From Palaemon carinicauda (lineage: Eukaryota > Arthropoda > Malacostraca > Decapoda > Palaemonidae): a DNA stretch of 64,000 nt. The notes beneath the pieces are model-generated. The model did no database searches and was not told the origin of the DNA. It saw nothing but the letters and a program-made list of their open reading frames with translations. This document shows, piece after piece, positions 21,005-30,598 of this stretch (its first letter is position 1; every line of letters starts with the position of its first letter). The stretch covers positions 22,356,666 through 22,420,665 of the forward strand of contig NC_090730.1 of the NCBI RefSeq assembly GCF_036898095.1. The letters are read 5' to 3'. Position numbers and translations under genes: made by a program.

Positions 21005-21544
21005 GATCGCCCGCTTACGCATGCTGCTCCTCATCGCACAACCCTGAACGATCGCCCTCCTGCGGATGCTGATCACCATCGCACCCTTTCACGCGATCAT
21101 TCACCTGCGCATGCTGCTCGCCATCGCACAACCCTGCACGATCGCCCGCTTACGCATGCTGCTCCTCATCGCACAACCCTGAACGATCGCCCTCCTGCGG
21201 ATGCTGATCACCAGCGCACCCTTTCACGCGATCATTCACCTGCGCATGCTGCTCGCCATCGCACAACCCTGCACGATCGCCCGCTTACGCATGCTGCTCC
21301 TCATCGCACAACCCTGAACGATCGCCCTCCTGCGGATGCTGATCACCATCGCACCCTTTCACGCAATCATTCACCTGCGCATGCTGCTCGCCATCGCACA
21401 ACCCTGCACGATTGCCCGCTTACGCATGCTGCTCCTCATCGCACAACCCTGAACGCTCGCCCTCTTGCGGATGCTGATCACCATCGCAGCCTATCACGCG
21501 ATCATTCACCTACACATGCTGCTCGCCATCGCTTACCATTACGC
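21005..21544 (+). repeat. 135-bp in-frame repeat, four units (45 aa each)
   Basis: GATCGCCCGCTTACGCATGC recurs at 21005, 21140, 21275 and, with one change, 21410, an exact 135-base period. In the frame of 20948-21760 each unit encodes 45 residues containing HDRPLTHAAPHRTTL, NDRPPADADH and SRDHSPAHAARH. Each unit is itself made of three similar 45-base subunits, so this is a higher-order repeat. Confidence 0.9.
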
Positions 21545-22869
21545 GGTCATTATCGCCAGCGATCTTCTTCACCTACGCGGCAGCACGATCCCTCGCCGTC
21601 ACGCCATCGCTTGCGTTCGTCGCCTCGAACACGTGTTCATTTACCTGCCCACCCTCACGCCCACTCGCCTGCGCGCCCGCGCGACCGCTCGCCTGTGCGA
21701 CCGTTCGCCTTTGCGCGACCGTTCGCCTTTGCGCGACCGTTCGCCCTCGCGCGACCATAGTTCGCGGCGAATTCCACAGCCGGTGGTAGCAGCAGGGACG
21801 CGTGCTCCAAGACGGCACTCGGGATCACCTCCATCCAAGCACAGGTTGGTAGTGCAGGACGAAGACAGGTCAGTACAGCATTCTTCCCCACCTTCTTTTC
21901 AGGCAGGTACCGTCGTGTCCACTCCAAAGGATCGCCCGATCCCTTTCACCTTAGCGAGGATTTCGGACTCTGTGTCCTTGGAGCAGCAGACATGGTTTGG
22001 TCCGCTGGCACGGGCGTTAATGAGGGTTATGAAACCAGCACTCGCCGGCCAGGGTAACAAACCAGCGGCTGTCTCTCCTACGCTGAAGAGAAAGAGAGGA
22101 GTGGACTTCGTGGTGACTTCCCCCAGGGCGAAGTTGGTTCCCAAGAGGTCTGTCTCGAGGGTCCCCTCTCCTGCACGAGTACTCTCTCCTTCTCCCGCCC
22201 TGGAAGGATTTTTGGCGGGGGGGCTTTCCGTTCAAGATTTCTCCATCGGACAAGGGGTGACTGCTTACCTCTTCCTCTGGGAGCTTACCAGGTTCTTTCC
22301 CTCCTCGGTTACGGCCCGAGGTTTGGTTCAAGGAAGCTACAGGAAGATCAAGGGTACTTTCCTCCTCTCGAGCTCAGGCACCTTGGCCTTTCGTCGTTAA
22401 GTATCTACTTGCGGACAAGCTCGATGTTGTACCATCTGGACGCGCTGACTGAAGGCTTCCTTCGGGTGTCTCATCTGTGGAGGTCGACGACCTCAGACAC
22501 CCTTCCATCCTTGAGAAGAGTTTTGTCTGTGCCCAAGGACAGAGACTTAGACAGCTGCTGTGCGGAGTAAATCGACTTCCGGTTTCACTCCTCCAAGGCG
22601 CTTTCTTCCAGACTCTGCAGGGCTCCAGCGCCCTTTTCTTTCAACCACGTCGGCCTAAGTTATCGGCTACGACAACTGGGACAAGGTGTCCAATTGCAGT
22701 TTCCTCCTGTCAGGAACAGATGGCACGAGAGACTCCCCCGGGGGGGCATAGTCCTAAAAGGAGTTCACGAACTCTAGGATTGCAGGTTTTTTCGCTGGGA
22801 GGATGCTTAAGGTTACTCATCCGAATGACAGCTTCCCGATGCCCATTCCCGCACAATCTCTGTGAGTAG

Positions 22870-24650
22870 CCAAGGATATCGCGCCTGCCGTCTCTGTCAG
22901 CGAATTCAGTGTCTCTGAACCTTTATGCCATAGCATCAGCAGAGTTGCCCGGTTGGGCAGAATGATCCATACCTTAGGCGAAGGTCTTCCTTAGGATCAT
23001 CGACGGCTTCACCCCCGGCCCCCTCAGTCGATCCTTTCTTGTAAGGAAGGATCTGAGAGGGGATGTCCATAGTCGACCTCTCAGCCCTGATCAAGTTTGT
23101 CGAACAAACTTCGGCCAGCGTAGACCAGCAGAATCGATCAGACTGGTAACGAGGCGACAGGACTCCTTTAACCCTGGATCGGAAGGACGGGTACTTTCAG
23201 TTTCCATTCCATCCATCTTCCAGGATGCTCGTCGAATTCAGCCTAGACTGCAAGTATTCCTGCTTATGATGCAGTGTGGCTATCCCGCCGTGGCATAGCA
23301 GGTTTGTTTCCCCAGAGAACTCTCCCTGCCTTCCTCTTGGCCGCTCAGGTGCAGGCTTCCGCCTCCTCTACTGTTTGGAGGGCTGGTCAACTCCGGTAGG
23401 CTCGGGTTTCGACCTTCTTCAGCGCCGAGACAAGCTTCCGGATGCTGACCATGAGTGTGGGCTCATGGTATTTTGCTTGGAGCCTTCTCTTCCTCTGCCT
23501 CAACATCTGGAGTATCTGGCCATGATATTGAGTCAACCGCCTTACCACATTGGAAACCCCGCTTCTCGTCCGTCCAGCGAGGTTAAGCAACGTCGGTACT
23601 TGGATGGGTGACCACCTGGGGACGCCAGATTCTGTTACCACATCCTCCGAGCCTTCCTTTTGGTTGACTGTGGCAAGACTGAGGAGAGTCGCAGTACCTG
23701 TTCTCAGTCAAGCAGAGCTTTCAGCCCTACCTTGGAACGTTTCCTAGTTCTTCTTTCCTCATTGACCCGTCTATAGTCCGAACGGTCGCCTCAGGATAAG
23801 TTCCATGTGGGGCGATCCAAGTTTCCGGTAGCTTCAGGCAATGTTTAACCGGACTCCCTGGCCCTATGGGACCAGCGGAACTATTAAACCTGCAATGGGT
23901 GTTGACCTATGGAGCCTCTTGATGGTAGTGGATATTCTCGTCCTTTCCCCACATTCTTGATGCGGTTCTCGGACTCGTCAAGGAAAGGGGGGGGGGGGGG
24001 GATGTTCCGGTCCAGGCCTATGGTCAAGACCTGAAGGATACCTCTCCATCATTCAGGCAGGCTTAAGGGCCTTAGTCTGGCCCCTCTTCAGATCCTACAG
24101 CTCCTGCCAAGTCGCCCCGTTGCGCGTCGACTTCATTCTAACCAGCAGGGGACGCATTTTCACACCTTCACATCTTGCAGTAGAGATACCGGGATGATTG
24201 AGATTCTCTCAATTCCACCATCGGCTCTCTCATTCCAGGCAGGGGAATGTTTCTCTCAGACTATCCGAGCAGAGCCTCATAGAGAGAGTGTACCTAGGGG
24301 TCTTTGACCTTGGGTAACCAGCAAGTGCTGGTCTGGGGGACCTGATCGCGACACCTTGGAACCTCAAGCTTCCGCTAGTCTTCCCCCCAGTCTCAGACCC
24401 CGAGACTCTGGCAAGATGCATTCCGGTGATGGTGGGACAACTTCGACGCCTGCGTCTTCCCTCCTTTTTGTCTGCGGACAATGGGTCTCAACAAAACCAG
24501 GTTGTCTGTCAACCTTTCAATGGGAGAGCTCCACTGGGACTATGCGCAGAACGGTTTCTGGACCCTCTGCTTCCCCTGACGGAACTCCCGGGAGAGCTTC
24601 TCCCACGGCGCAGACTACTCAAGCAACCACACTGCGACATCTCTCCCGAA
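22870..24650 (+). pseudogene. RT-RNase H-methyltransferase region, 5S-family copy A (decayed)
   Basis: Alignment by eye to 56100-57800 finds fragments of RT (IVDLSALIKFVEQTSAS near 23070, then the DGYFQFPFHPSS region near 23190), the thumb region (23640-23800) and RNase H (23900-24270). These are interrupted by many stops and frameshifts, a 15-base G-run at about 23988 and the 5S segment at 23532-23640. It cannot encode a functional polymerase. Confidence 0.65.
23532..23640 (+). rRNA. 5S rRNA-derived segment, 109 nt, with internal deletion (pseudogene)
   Basis: The order of landmarks is that of 5S rRNA: CGCTTCTCGTCCG, GAGGTTAAGCAACGTCGG (box A region), TACTTGGATGGGTGACC and CCTGGGGACGCCAG (box C region). 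Compared with the copy at 63293-63411 it lacks about 10 nt between CGTCGG and TACTTGG, a loss consistent with slippage between GGT repeats, so the box A to intermediate-element spacing is damaged. It lies within the RT region of the DIRS element, between sequences homologous to the LGMRLDT and AFPSDE codons of the element at 51833-60004. Confidence 0.85.
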
Positions 24651-25692
24651 CCGGGGCGTCGCTTCGGCTTCATGCCTGGAGACACTACGCTTCCTCCTCT
24701 AGAAGAGACAACCCGCTACAGTCGCGGTACGGAGGTCGCGTCATCTGCGATAGTCATCCACAGGGGTCTCCCAGGCAAAGTGAAGAGTCTAAGGTGGTTG
24801 GTGCCGTGGGAGATATACCTCTTCCCGTGAGGCCTCTTCTCCAGCAATAACGGTCTTATTGCCTTTCGGCGGGAGGAAACTCCTTTCCGCTCTCGGCAAT
24901 GAAGCCTGTCGCTCAGCCTTTCCCTAACCTTCAGGCTTAAAGGAATAACTTTTTCCTGCCCGCTGGATCTATCCTCGCTCATGCGAAGCTACGATCGTCC
25001 CTGCCCTAGTCGGAGGAAGACCTCCAACTTGGAGCATGGCTCGGACTTTTAGTCCTTTAAGAGATCTTCTCAAGACCCTTTTACGACAGGCCTCGGATTG
25101 TATTCCGCCTTGGGTCTTCTGCTCACTCTGGCCACGGCCAGTGTGTAAGCAATCTTCTTGGTCTCTTACTACTCCCCCCTTTCTAAGGAAGAGGGGAAGG
25201 CAACATTCAGGCTCGCTCCTGAGTTGTTGGCTAGACTCAGAATCTGAGGGTCCCGACCCTTCGGTCCGATTCATTCAAGATTTCGAGTCTCCATTCTGTG
25301 TCTGATGTCCCAAGACCTTCTCTTTCTTGCCAGTAAGGAATCGAGAGGTTAGCGCTGGGAACAGCTGCAGTTTGGCCTCAGTTGCAGCCGATTTGGGAAC
25401 ACAAGGAGGACATGGGGGGAGAGTCACCAGTATACCTCTTCAGCCCGGACTCAAGGACATTCATCTCGACCTGTCTTCAGACCCTCCCCCGTCATGTTGC
25501 CCTACAGCACGATGTTGGATACATCGCAACGTCCCTCGCCTTCGAGTAATACTACTCTGTGACGCAGGTGCTACAAGCTGGAGTCTGGAAGCGTCTGATG
25601 ACCTTCGCAGCCCGCTTCCTGTAGGGCGTGACCCACAGGAGTCTCAATACGTTTTCTATCGCTCTGTGGTGGCTACACAACAGCTGGTCTAA
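24650..25692 (+). pseudogene. Tyrosine recombinase region, 5S-family copy A (decayed)
   Basis: The segment begins at the conserved CTTCATGCCTGGAGACTA and ends with a frame reading VFYRSVVATQQLV-stop (25692), matching the ends of the other YRs (SIYPVVAAQQLV-stop at 47680). Frames are broken throughout, and the catalytic residues cannot be read in one frame. Confidence 0.6.
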
Positions 25693-26169
25693 CCTCAGGC
25701 TCCTTTTTGGACAGGTAGCAGAAGGTTGAGGGCATTGTTATCAGGTTTTAGTCTGCATGAACGAAAGAAGTATGTCTGGCCCTTACTTCTTTCTTCATCA
25801 TCCCCTCTACGGGGAAGCAGCATCCTGGTCTCTGCATAGCTGACCTCGAACCTCTGCAGGTAAACCATGCTTCCTTGTGTTCCGAGTATTGAGTCAATAC
25901 TGTCGCGTCCCCCATACCCTGACGAGGTGGTATTGGGAACGTCCTAACCCAGAGTTCCTTCTGGAACTCCAGGTCAACTGCCTAAGACGGGTCACACTTC
26001 TTCCTTCACACACAAGCTTACGTAGGCCACATGGTTCCTTGCGGAGCAAGGAACTTGTGAGGTGCAGGGACTCCTTTTCTCGAGTGCGACTCACTCTGAT
26101 TCTGAGTCCCCGGGTAAAGCCAAAGCCAGTATGGCTGGGGACTTTCCACCCTTCCTAAGGGATAAGTCA

Positions 26170-26269
26170 CCCTTTGTAAATAGCGTGGTTTGTATTTCGG
26201 TTACGGAACAAATGACAAATTCGAAGATAATTTGTATTTTTCCTAACCATACAAACCTTAGCTATTTAC
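26170..26269 (+). repeat. Internal complementary region (ICR), 5S-family copy A
   Basis: The first half is the reverse complement of the left end (TAGCGTGGTTTGTATTTCGG then TTACGGAACA). The second half is the reverse complement of the right end (GACAAATTCGAAGATAATTT). They meet at AAT, 26211-26213. In DIRS replication the ICR is thought to template joining of the two cDNA ends into a circle. Confidence 0.9.
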
Positions 26270-26607
26270 ACATATTTGCCCGCCAGCCCTGTCCCCCAAG
26301 ACAAGTCCTACCTCTTAAGTGAAAGTGAGTATTCACCTGTGTGTGAGGGGGAGGAGGGGTAGCTAGCTACCACTCCTCTACCCCCCCCGCTAACTAGCGC
26401 GGGGGTAATATACCCTCGTTAAATTCTAATGGCTCGCCACATATTTGCCCGCCAGCCCTGTCCCCCAAGACAAGTCCTACCTCTTAAGTGAAAGTGAGTA
26501 TTCACCTGTGTGTGAGGGGGAGGAGGGGTAGCTAGCTACCACTCCTCTACCCCCCCGCTAACTAGCGCGGGGGTAATATACCCTCGTTAAATTCTAATGG
26601 CTCGCCA
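26270..26607 (+). repeat. 169-bp tandem duplication in the right ITR
   Basis: ACATATTTGCCCGCCAGCCC begins at 26270 and again at 26439. The two units are nearly identical apart from the length of a C-run. The left ITR has the matching segment once. Confidence 0.9.
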
Positions 26608-26696
26608 TTTCAGCTACGCTAAAAGTAATAACCCTTTGTAAATAGCTAAGGTTTGTATGGTTAGGAAAAATACAAATTATCTTCGAATTTGTCATT

Positions 26697-27039
26697 TTAT
26701 ATTCTAGTAGAGCTTGTCGAAGGGGGATATATTAGGGTAACAACCCTTTTAGAAGATGGTTTGGTTAGGCCTTTTCCACGGAACACAGGTCCAGGACAGT
26801 ATACCACTTAGGAGTATTTTGTGTTATTGACTAGAAAATTTGATTTATTTTAAATCATTTAATTTATCTTGTGTAGGTGATGCTAGAATACTTTGCATAA
26901 TTAATGTTCTTGCTCTATAGTGGGACTGTGCAGAGGTAGGTTAGGTCTAACTCCTGTGAATATTTTTCAGTGTTCAGGCATTAGCTGGACGGCATTTTTA
27001 ATGTGCGAATTGTATACATGCATGTGAGAATGTGCTTTT
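26697..27039. other. Intergenic, nothing recognised
   Basis: AT-rich sequence between the DIRS right end and a SINE, without features. Confidence 0.4.
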
Positions 27040-27395
27040 AAAGGTTTAAAGGCCCCTCATGAATGGCAGATTATTATTATTATTACTAGAGGCAAGGGAC
27101 AGTGACACTGTCCTATCAAACAATACAATACCCTACAGACTGACCATATATACATATGAACAGCACCCAAGCCTCCTCTCCACCCAAGCTAGGACCAAGG
27201 AGAGCCAGGCAATGACTGCTGATGACTCAGCAGATAGACCTATGGGCTCCCCCAACCCCCCCCCATCCTTATCTCACAAGGATGGTGAGGTTTCAGCGAC
27301 CAAAGGAACTAACGAGCTTAAGCGGGATTCGAACCCCAGTCTGGCATTCACCAGGCAAGGACGCTACCACCCGTATCGGATATAATGTCAAACAT
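27040..27395 (-). repeat. tRNA-derived SINE, copy 2
   Basis: The tRNA-like head on the minus strand has a good B box, GGTTCGAATCC (27325-27335 as GGATTCGAACC on plus). The A-box-like GGTGGTAGCGTCC lies about 30 bases upstream of it. The body continues to TGCCATTCATGAGG and ends near CCTTTAAACCTTTAAA. A (TTA)n insertion occurs near 27070. It matches the copies at 13180 and 60088. Confidence 0.75.
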
Positions 27396-27611
27396 GATTT
27401 GAATAATAATGATGTCACTGAATGTCTGAAATTTGGCCTAGATATAGTTGAATCCATTCCATTCAATAAATGAAAGGAATCAGGAATGTTATATTGTATA
27501 CTCCATGAGGTAGCTGGTGAAATCCAATTATATTTTGAATTCGCTTGAAAATATTTTGGTGTTGAACAGGCTGGCTTAAGTTTTTTTTTATAGTTTATAT
27601 ATGAAATATCT

Positions 27612-27830
27612 GTTTGTTCCAACACAAATACTTACCTCGAACTACTTTCTTAGGAGTTACCTGTAATCTCCTCTCTACCGACCAGAGTTTTGTGTAGTAT
27701 ACCCTATACCCGTTTTCTATGGAGGGCTAACCCGGGAGTGAGAGAACGTGCCCCGAGGGTAGCCTTTGAGCTAGGTCGAGGTCCGCTTGGGTCCCGTGAG
27801 TCAGTAAGTTCTCTGGTCGCGACGTGATAC
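27612..27830 (+). repeat. Left ITR of DIRS element 2
   Basis: The segment from ACTTACCTCGAACTACTTTC to GACGTGATACC has its reverse complement near 33858-34159 (for example GGGTTAGCCCTCCGTAGAAA at the right end). Confidence 0.85.
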
Positions 27831-28012
27831 CATACTCTCACGTCGCTCTCGTCTCTCTCGACCCTTTGTGTCCGCCTCGTGTGTCCCACGTGGTTACCGC
27901 GTGGTATCTTTGTGCTTATCCCTTGTGTTCTTGCGTGTTCACTATGCTTCCTTGTGCTTCCCAAGTGTATCCCTTTGATTCCCTTCGTTCCTGTGCCTTG
28001 TGGTTGTGTGCT

Positions 28013-30598
28013 ATGGAGCAGATCCGCCGTTGTCCTGGGCCTAGAGCCGGAAAGTCGTGTGGAGCGTTCCTTTCCAAGCCCAAAGTAGACCCTCACTCCC
28101 TTTGCTCTTCCTGTAGGGGCAGGATGTGCTCGCCATCGGACACGTGCATTGAGTGTGTTAGTTGGAGTGAGATACAGTGGGTGCGTTACGGCACTAAGAA
28201 GAAGAAGTCGTCGAAACGTTCGCCCAGGAAATCTAGCATCTCTTCGCCGTTACCGTCACCCAGTGGACGGTCCGACGGGGCTTCTGTCTCGACTTCCCCT
28301 ACCCAGAGTAGGGGACGAGGTAAGTCCGTTGCGGGGAAAGAGCTGAGGGTTCTTCCCCAGGAGTCTAATGTGTGTGAAGTGGGGGTTGCTGGGACTTCTC
28401 AGGCTAGTGGGGGGCCTGGTAGTGCTGTGTCGGGGGGTTCTGGAGACTCTGCCCTTGTGCTTGGGGGGCACGTTTCCTCCTCCGACCCCTTGTGGTGTAG
28501 TAATGTTGTGCCTGTTTCTTTGCCCGCTTCGTGGGCCTGTGTTTCAGGTTCTTCAGCAGCTGGCGACGCTCAGGGTTAGTTAGACTCGACGGTAAGTGAG
28601 TCCTTCGTGTGGAAGCTCCCTAAAACGCCAGGTAGGTCCCCAATGCGGATGGAAGAGGGCCTGGATACCTGGTTCCCTAGTGTAGGGCATCAACCCTCTT
28701 TTCCAGCTCCTCTGTCGGCGGTTCCAGAAACCTTCCTACAACCCTCTACCTCTGGTACGCAGCAAGTCGCGAAGCCCTCCGTAGCCCTCGCTTCTGCCCG
28801 TCGTGCGGGTGGTACAGTTTCGTCGGGCTCTTCGGATGGTAGGGCTTCGTTCTCTTCAGAAGAGGAAACCAGGAGGAGACATCGGCGCCGGAGGGAGAGG
28901 TCCAGGAGCAAGCGTTCCCGCTCAAGATCCCGTTCGAGGTTCAGCAGGAGACAGTCCCGCTCTCCACGGAGGAAGTACAGGAGGAGTAGGTCCCCCGATG
29001 GTGATTGGGTCTTCGTTCCCCATAAGTCTGAATTGCAGCGTTCCCCGGACCGGCAGTCCAGGGATTTCTCGCCACGAAGGCCATCCTCCAGACGAAGATA
29101 TAACCCTCGCAGGGAGAAATGCGAGAAGGCCGCTTCAGGCAGGCGTAAGGCCGCGAAGTTTCCGGTTCACCCCGCCCAGCGGGGGGAACCGTGCTTCCTT
29201 ACGGGCAGCCTGGCCGAATCAGCACAACTGGTTAGGCCCTCGGACTTTAAGGAACGGTTCCCTCCGTCGGGTCAGCCCACGGGATCCACGTCCTCGTCCC
29301 CCAGAGAGAATATACGGACGGTAGTCCTCGCCGGCACGGCGATGCCAGTTCTGACCCCCGAACCTGGTGCGGAGGTTTCCGCCGGGGAAGACCGGTACCA
29401 CCGCAGGGGAGTGCCTGTTATTCCAGAACCGAAGCGCCCGGTGGGAGTGCCCGGTGACCCGGCTCCTCGGGATCAGGCCGAAGGTTCTGCGGACGGTAGA
29501 GAAGGTTCCCCGACTGAGGACTCGGCGTATCGGAAGGTTATTGGCCTGATTCGAAGGCATCATAGAATTGAAGAACCGGTTACAACCGATGAGGACTACT
29601 GGAGGTCCAGCCTGACCCGCTTGATGCAGGCGCCCGTCCAACAGAAAACCTCCCTGGCCCTGTCTCTGGCCCGAGATTTCGTCGTGGGACGGGCTCATGT
29701 TGATAGAGTTGTGGCAGGCAATGCCGAAGCTCCCAAAACCAAAGCTCATCGAAGTTGCTCCAAGGGCTCAACACACAGAGTAGGGTTTATGTCCCAGAGG
29801 GACAACGACCGGGAGCCTGCCCTCGACGTTCTGGGACAGGGTGCCACGGAGGACAGAGCCTCTTCAGCCCCGATTTGTTTTTCGCAGTCGGGGGCTGCGA
29901 TGATGGAGGAGATGTCGAAAGACTTGGTTCACGTCTCCTCTTGGTTGAACTGGTGGGCTTCCACACTGGTAGGTGTTCAAGCCACATATGACTTGACGGA
30001 CCCGGAACAGCAAAGCCTCCTGAGGGAACTTATCATCTCCGGGGGCAAGACCCTGAAGTTCCTCACGTATCAGTCCTTTGCCCTGTCAGCGAATTGGGTT
30101 CTTCGCAAAAGGGACACTATTCTGGCGAAACTTTCCCGGAAGGTCCCAGACAGGGAAGCGAGGGCCATGAGGAGCCTTCCTGTGTAGGGTGACTCCGTGT
30201 TCCCCTTGAAAGAGCTAGAAGAGATCATGGAAAAGGTGGCTAAACGAAAAGAAGTGAACGCTCCCAGGCCTCAACCGGTAAGGAGGCCCCCCTACAAGAG
30301 ATCAGCCTCAGACGGTCCCTCTACTTCTCAGGCCCCGCCTAACCTGACGAGGAGAGAAGCCCCTTCTTCCTCGTGGGCTTCAGCGCCTCAGTCCCCCCGT
30401 AGAGGAGCTCCAGCAGCGTCGGCCTCATTTAGAACGGTATTCTGCCTCCAGGAGAGGCCGTTCAGGCCGCTCCTCCAGGAGGAGGTAGAGTGGGAGGCCC
30501 CCTACTCCTGCCCAAGCCTCAGGTTGAGGGATGCCTCAGACTACATTGGCAAGCATGGAAGGCTCACGGAGCAGAGCCCTGGACAGTATCCGTACTGA
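28013..30598 (+). pseudogene. DIRS Gag-like protein, element 2, two in-frame TAG codons
   Basis: The start at 28013 (MEQIRRCPGP) is chosen because it leads into the shared Cys/His domain: C-x8-C, then DPHSLCSSCRG, C-x6-C-x2-C and a Trp-rich end (residues about 7-53). Next come a basic Lys/Ser stretch, a Gly/Ser/Val-rich stretch, an Arg/Ser-rich block (about 28870-29000, SR-repeat-like), a polar linker and a conserved C-terminal domain (about 29520-30180). TAG at 28577-28579 and TAG at 30185-30187 interrupt an otherwise single frame. The conserved C-terminal motif FPLKELEEIMEK lies after the second TAG, so Gag originally continued to about 30598, overlapping RT. Confidence 0.75.

Larger units (their letters stand above)
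19900..22870 (+). pseudogene. gag-like region, 5S-family copy A, with tandem amino-acid repeats
   Basis: There is no continuous frame. Usable stretches are 20948-21760, a His/Arg/Asp-rich repeat protein, and 21465-22400, which contains TLKRKRGVDFVVTSPRAKL. That stretch resembles the Gag of the element at 36759-48410 (PLKRKRRVSDAVTPSRVKL), and the KRKR run may be a nuclear localisation signal. A further C-terminal part (22477-22869) includes FFQPRRPK. The start could not be placed, and the Cys/His domain found at the N-terminus of the other Gags was not recognised here. Copy B lacks about 2.3 kb of this region. Confidence 0.55.
18779..26696 (+). mobile_element. DIRS retrotransposon, family '5S', copy A (complete ends, decayed coding)
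   Basis: The left end is ATT-TGTTCCG at 18779 and the right end TTTGTC-ATT at 26694-26696. The ICR at 26170-26269 contains CGGAACA-AAT-GACAAAT, exactly the reverse complement of the right end joined to the left end through ATT, which defines both boundaries. The coding order gag, RT, RNase H, methyltransferase-like, YR can be followed by homology to the element at 51833-60004, but frameshifts and stops are frequent. A 5S rRNA-like segment sits in the RT region. Confidence 0.88.
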
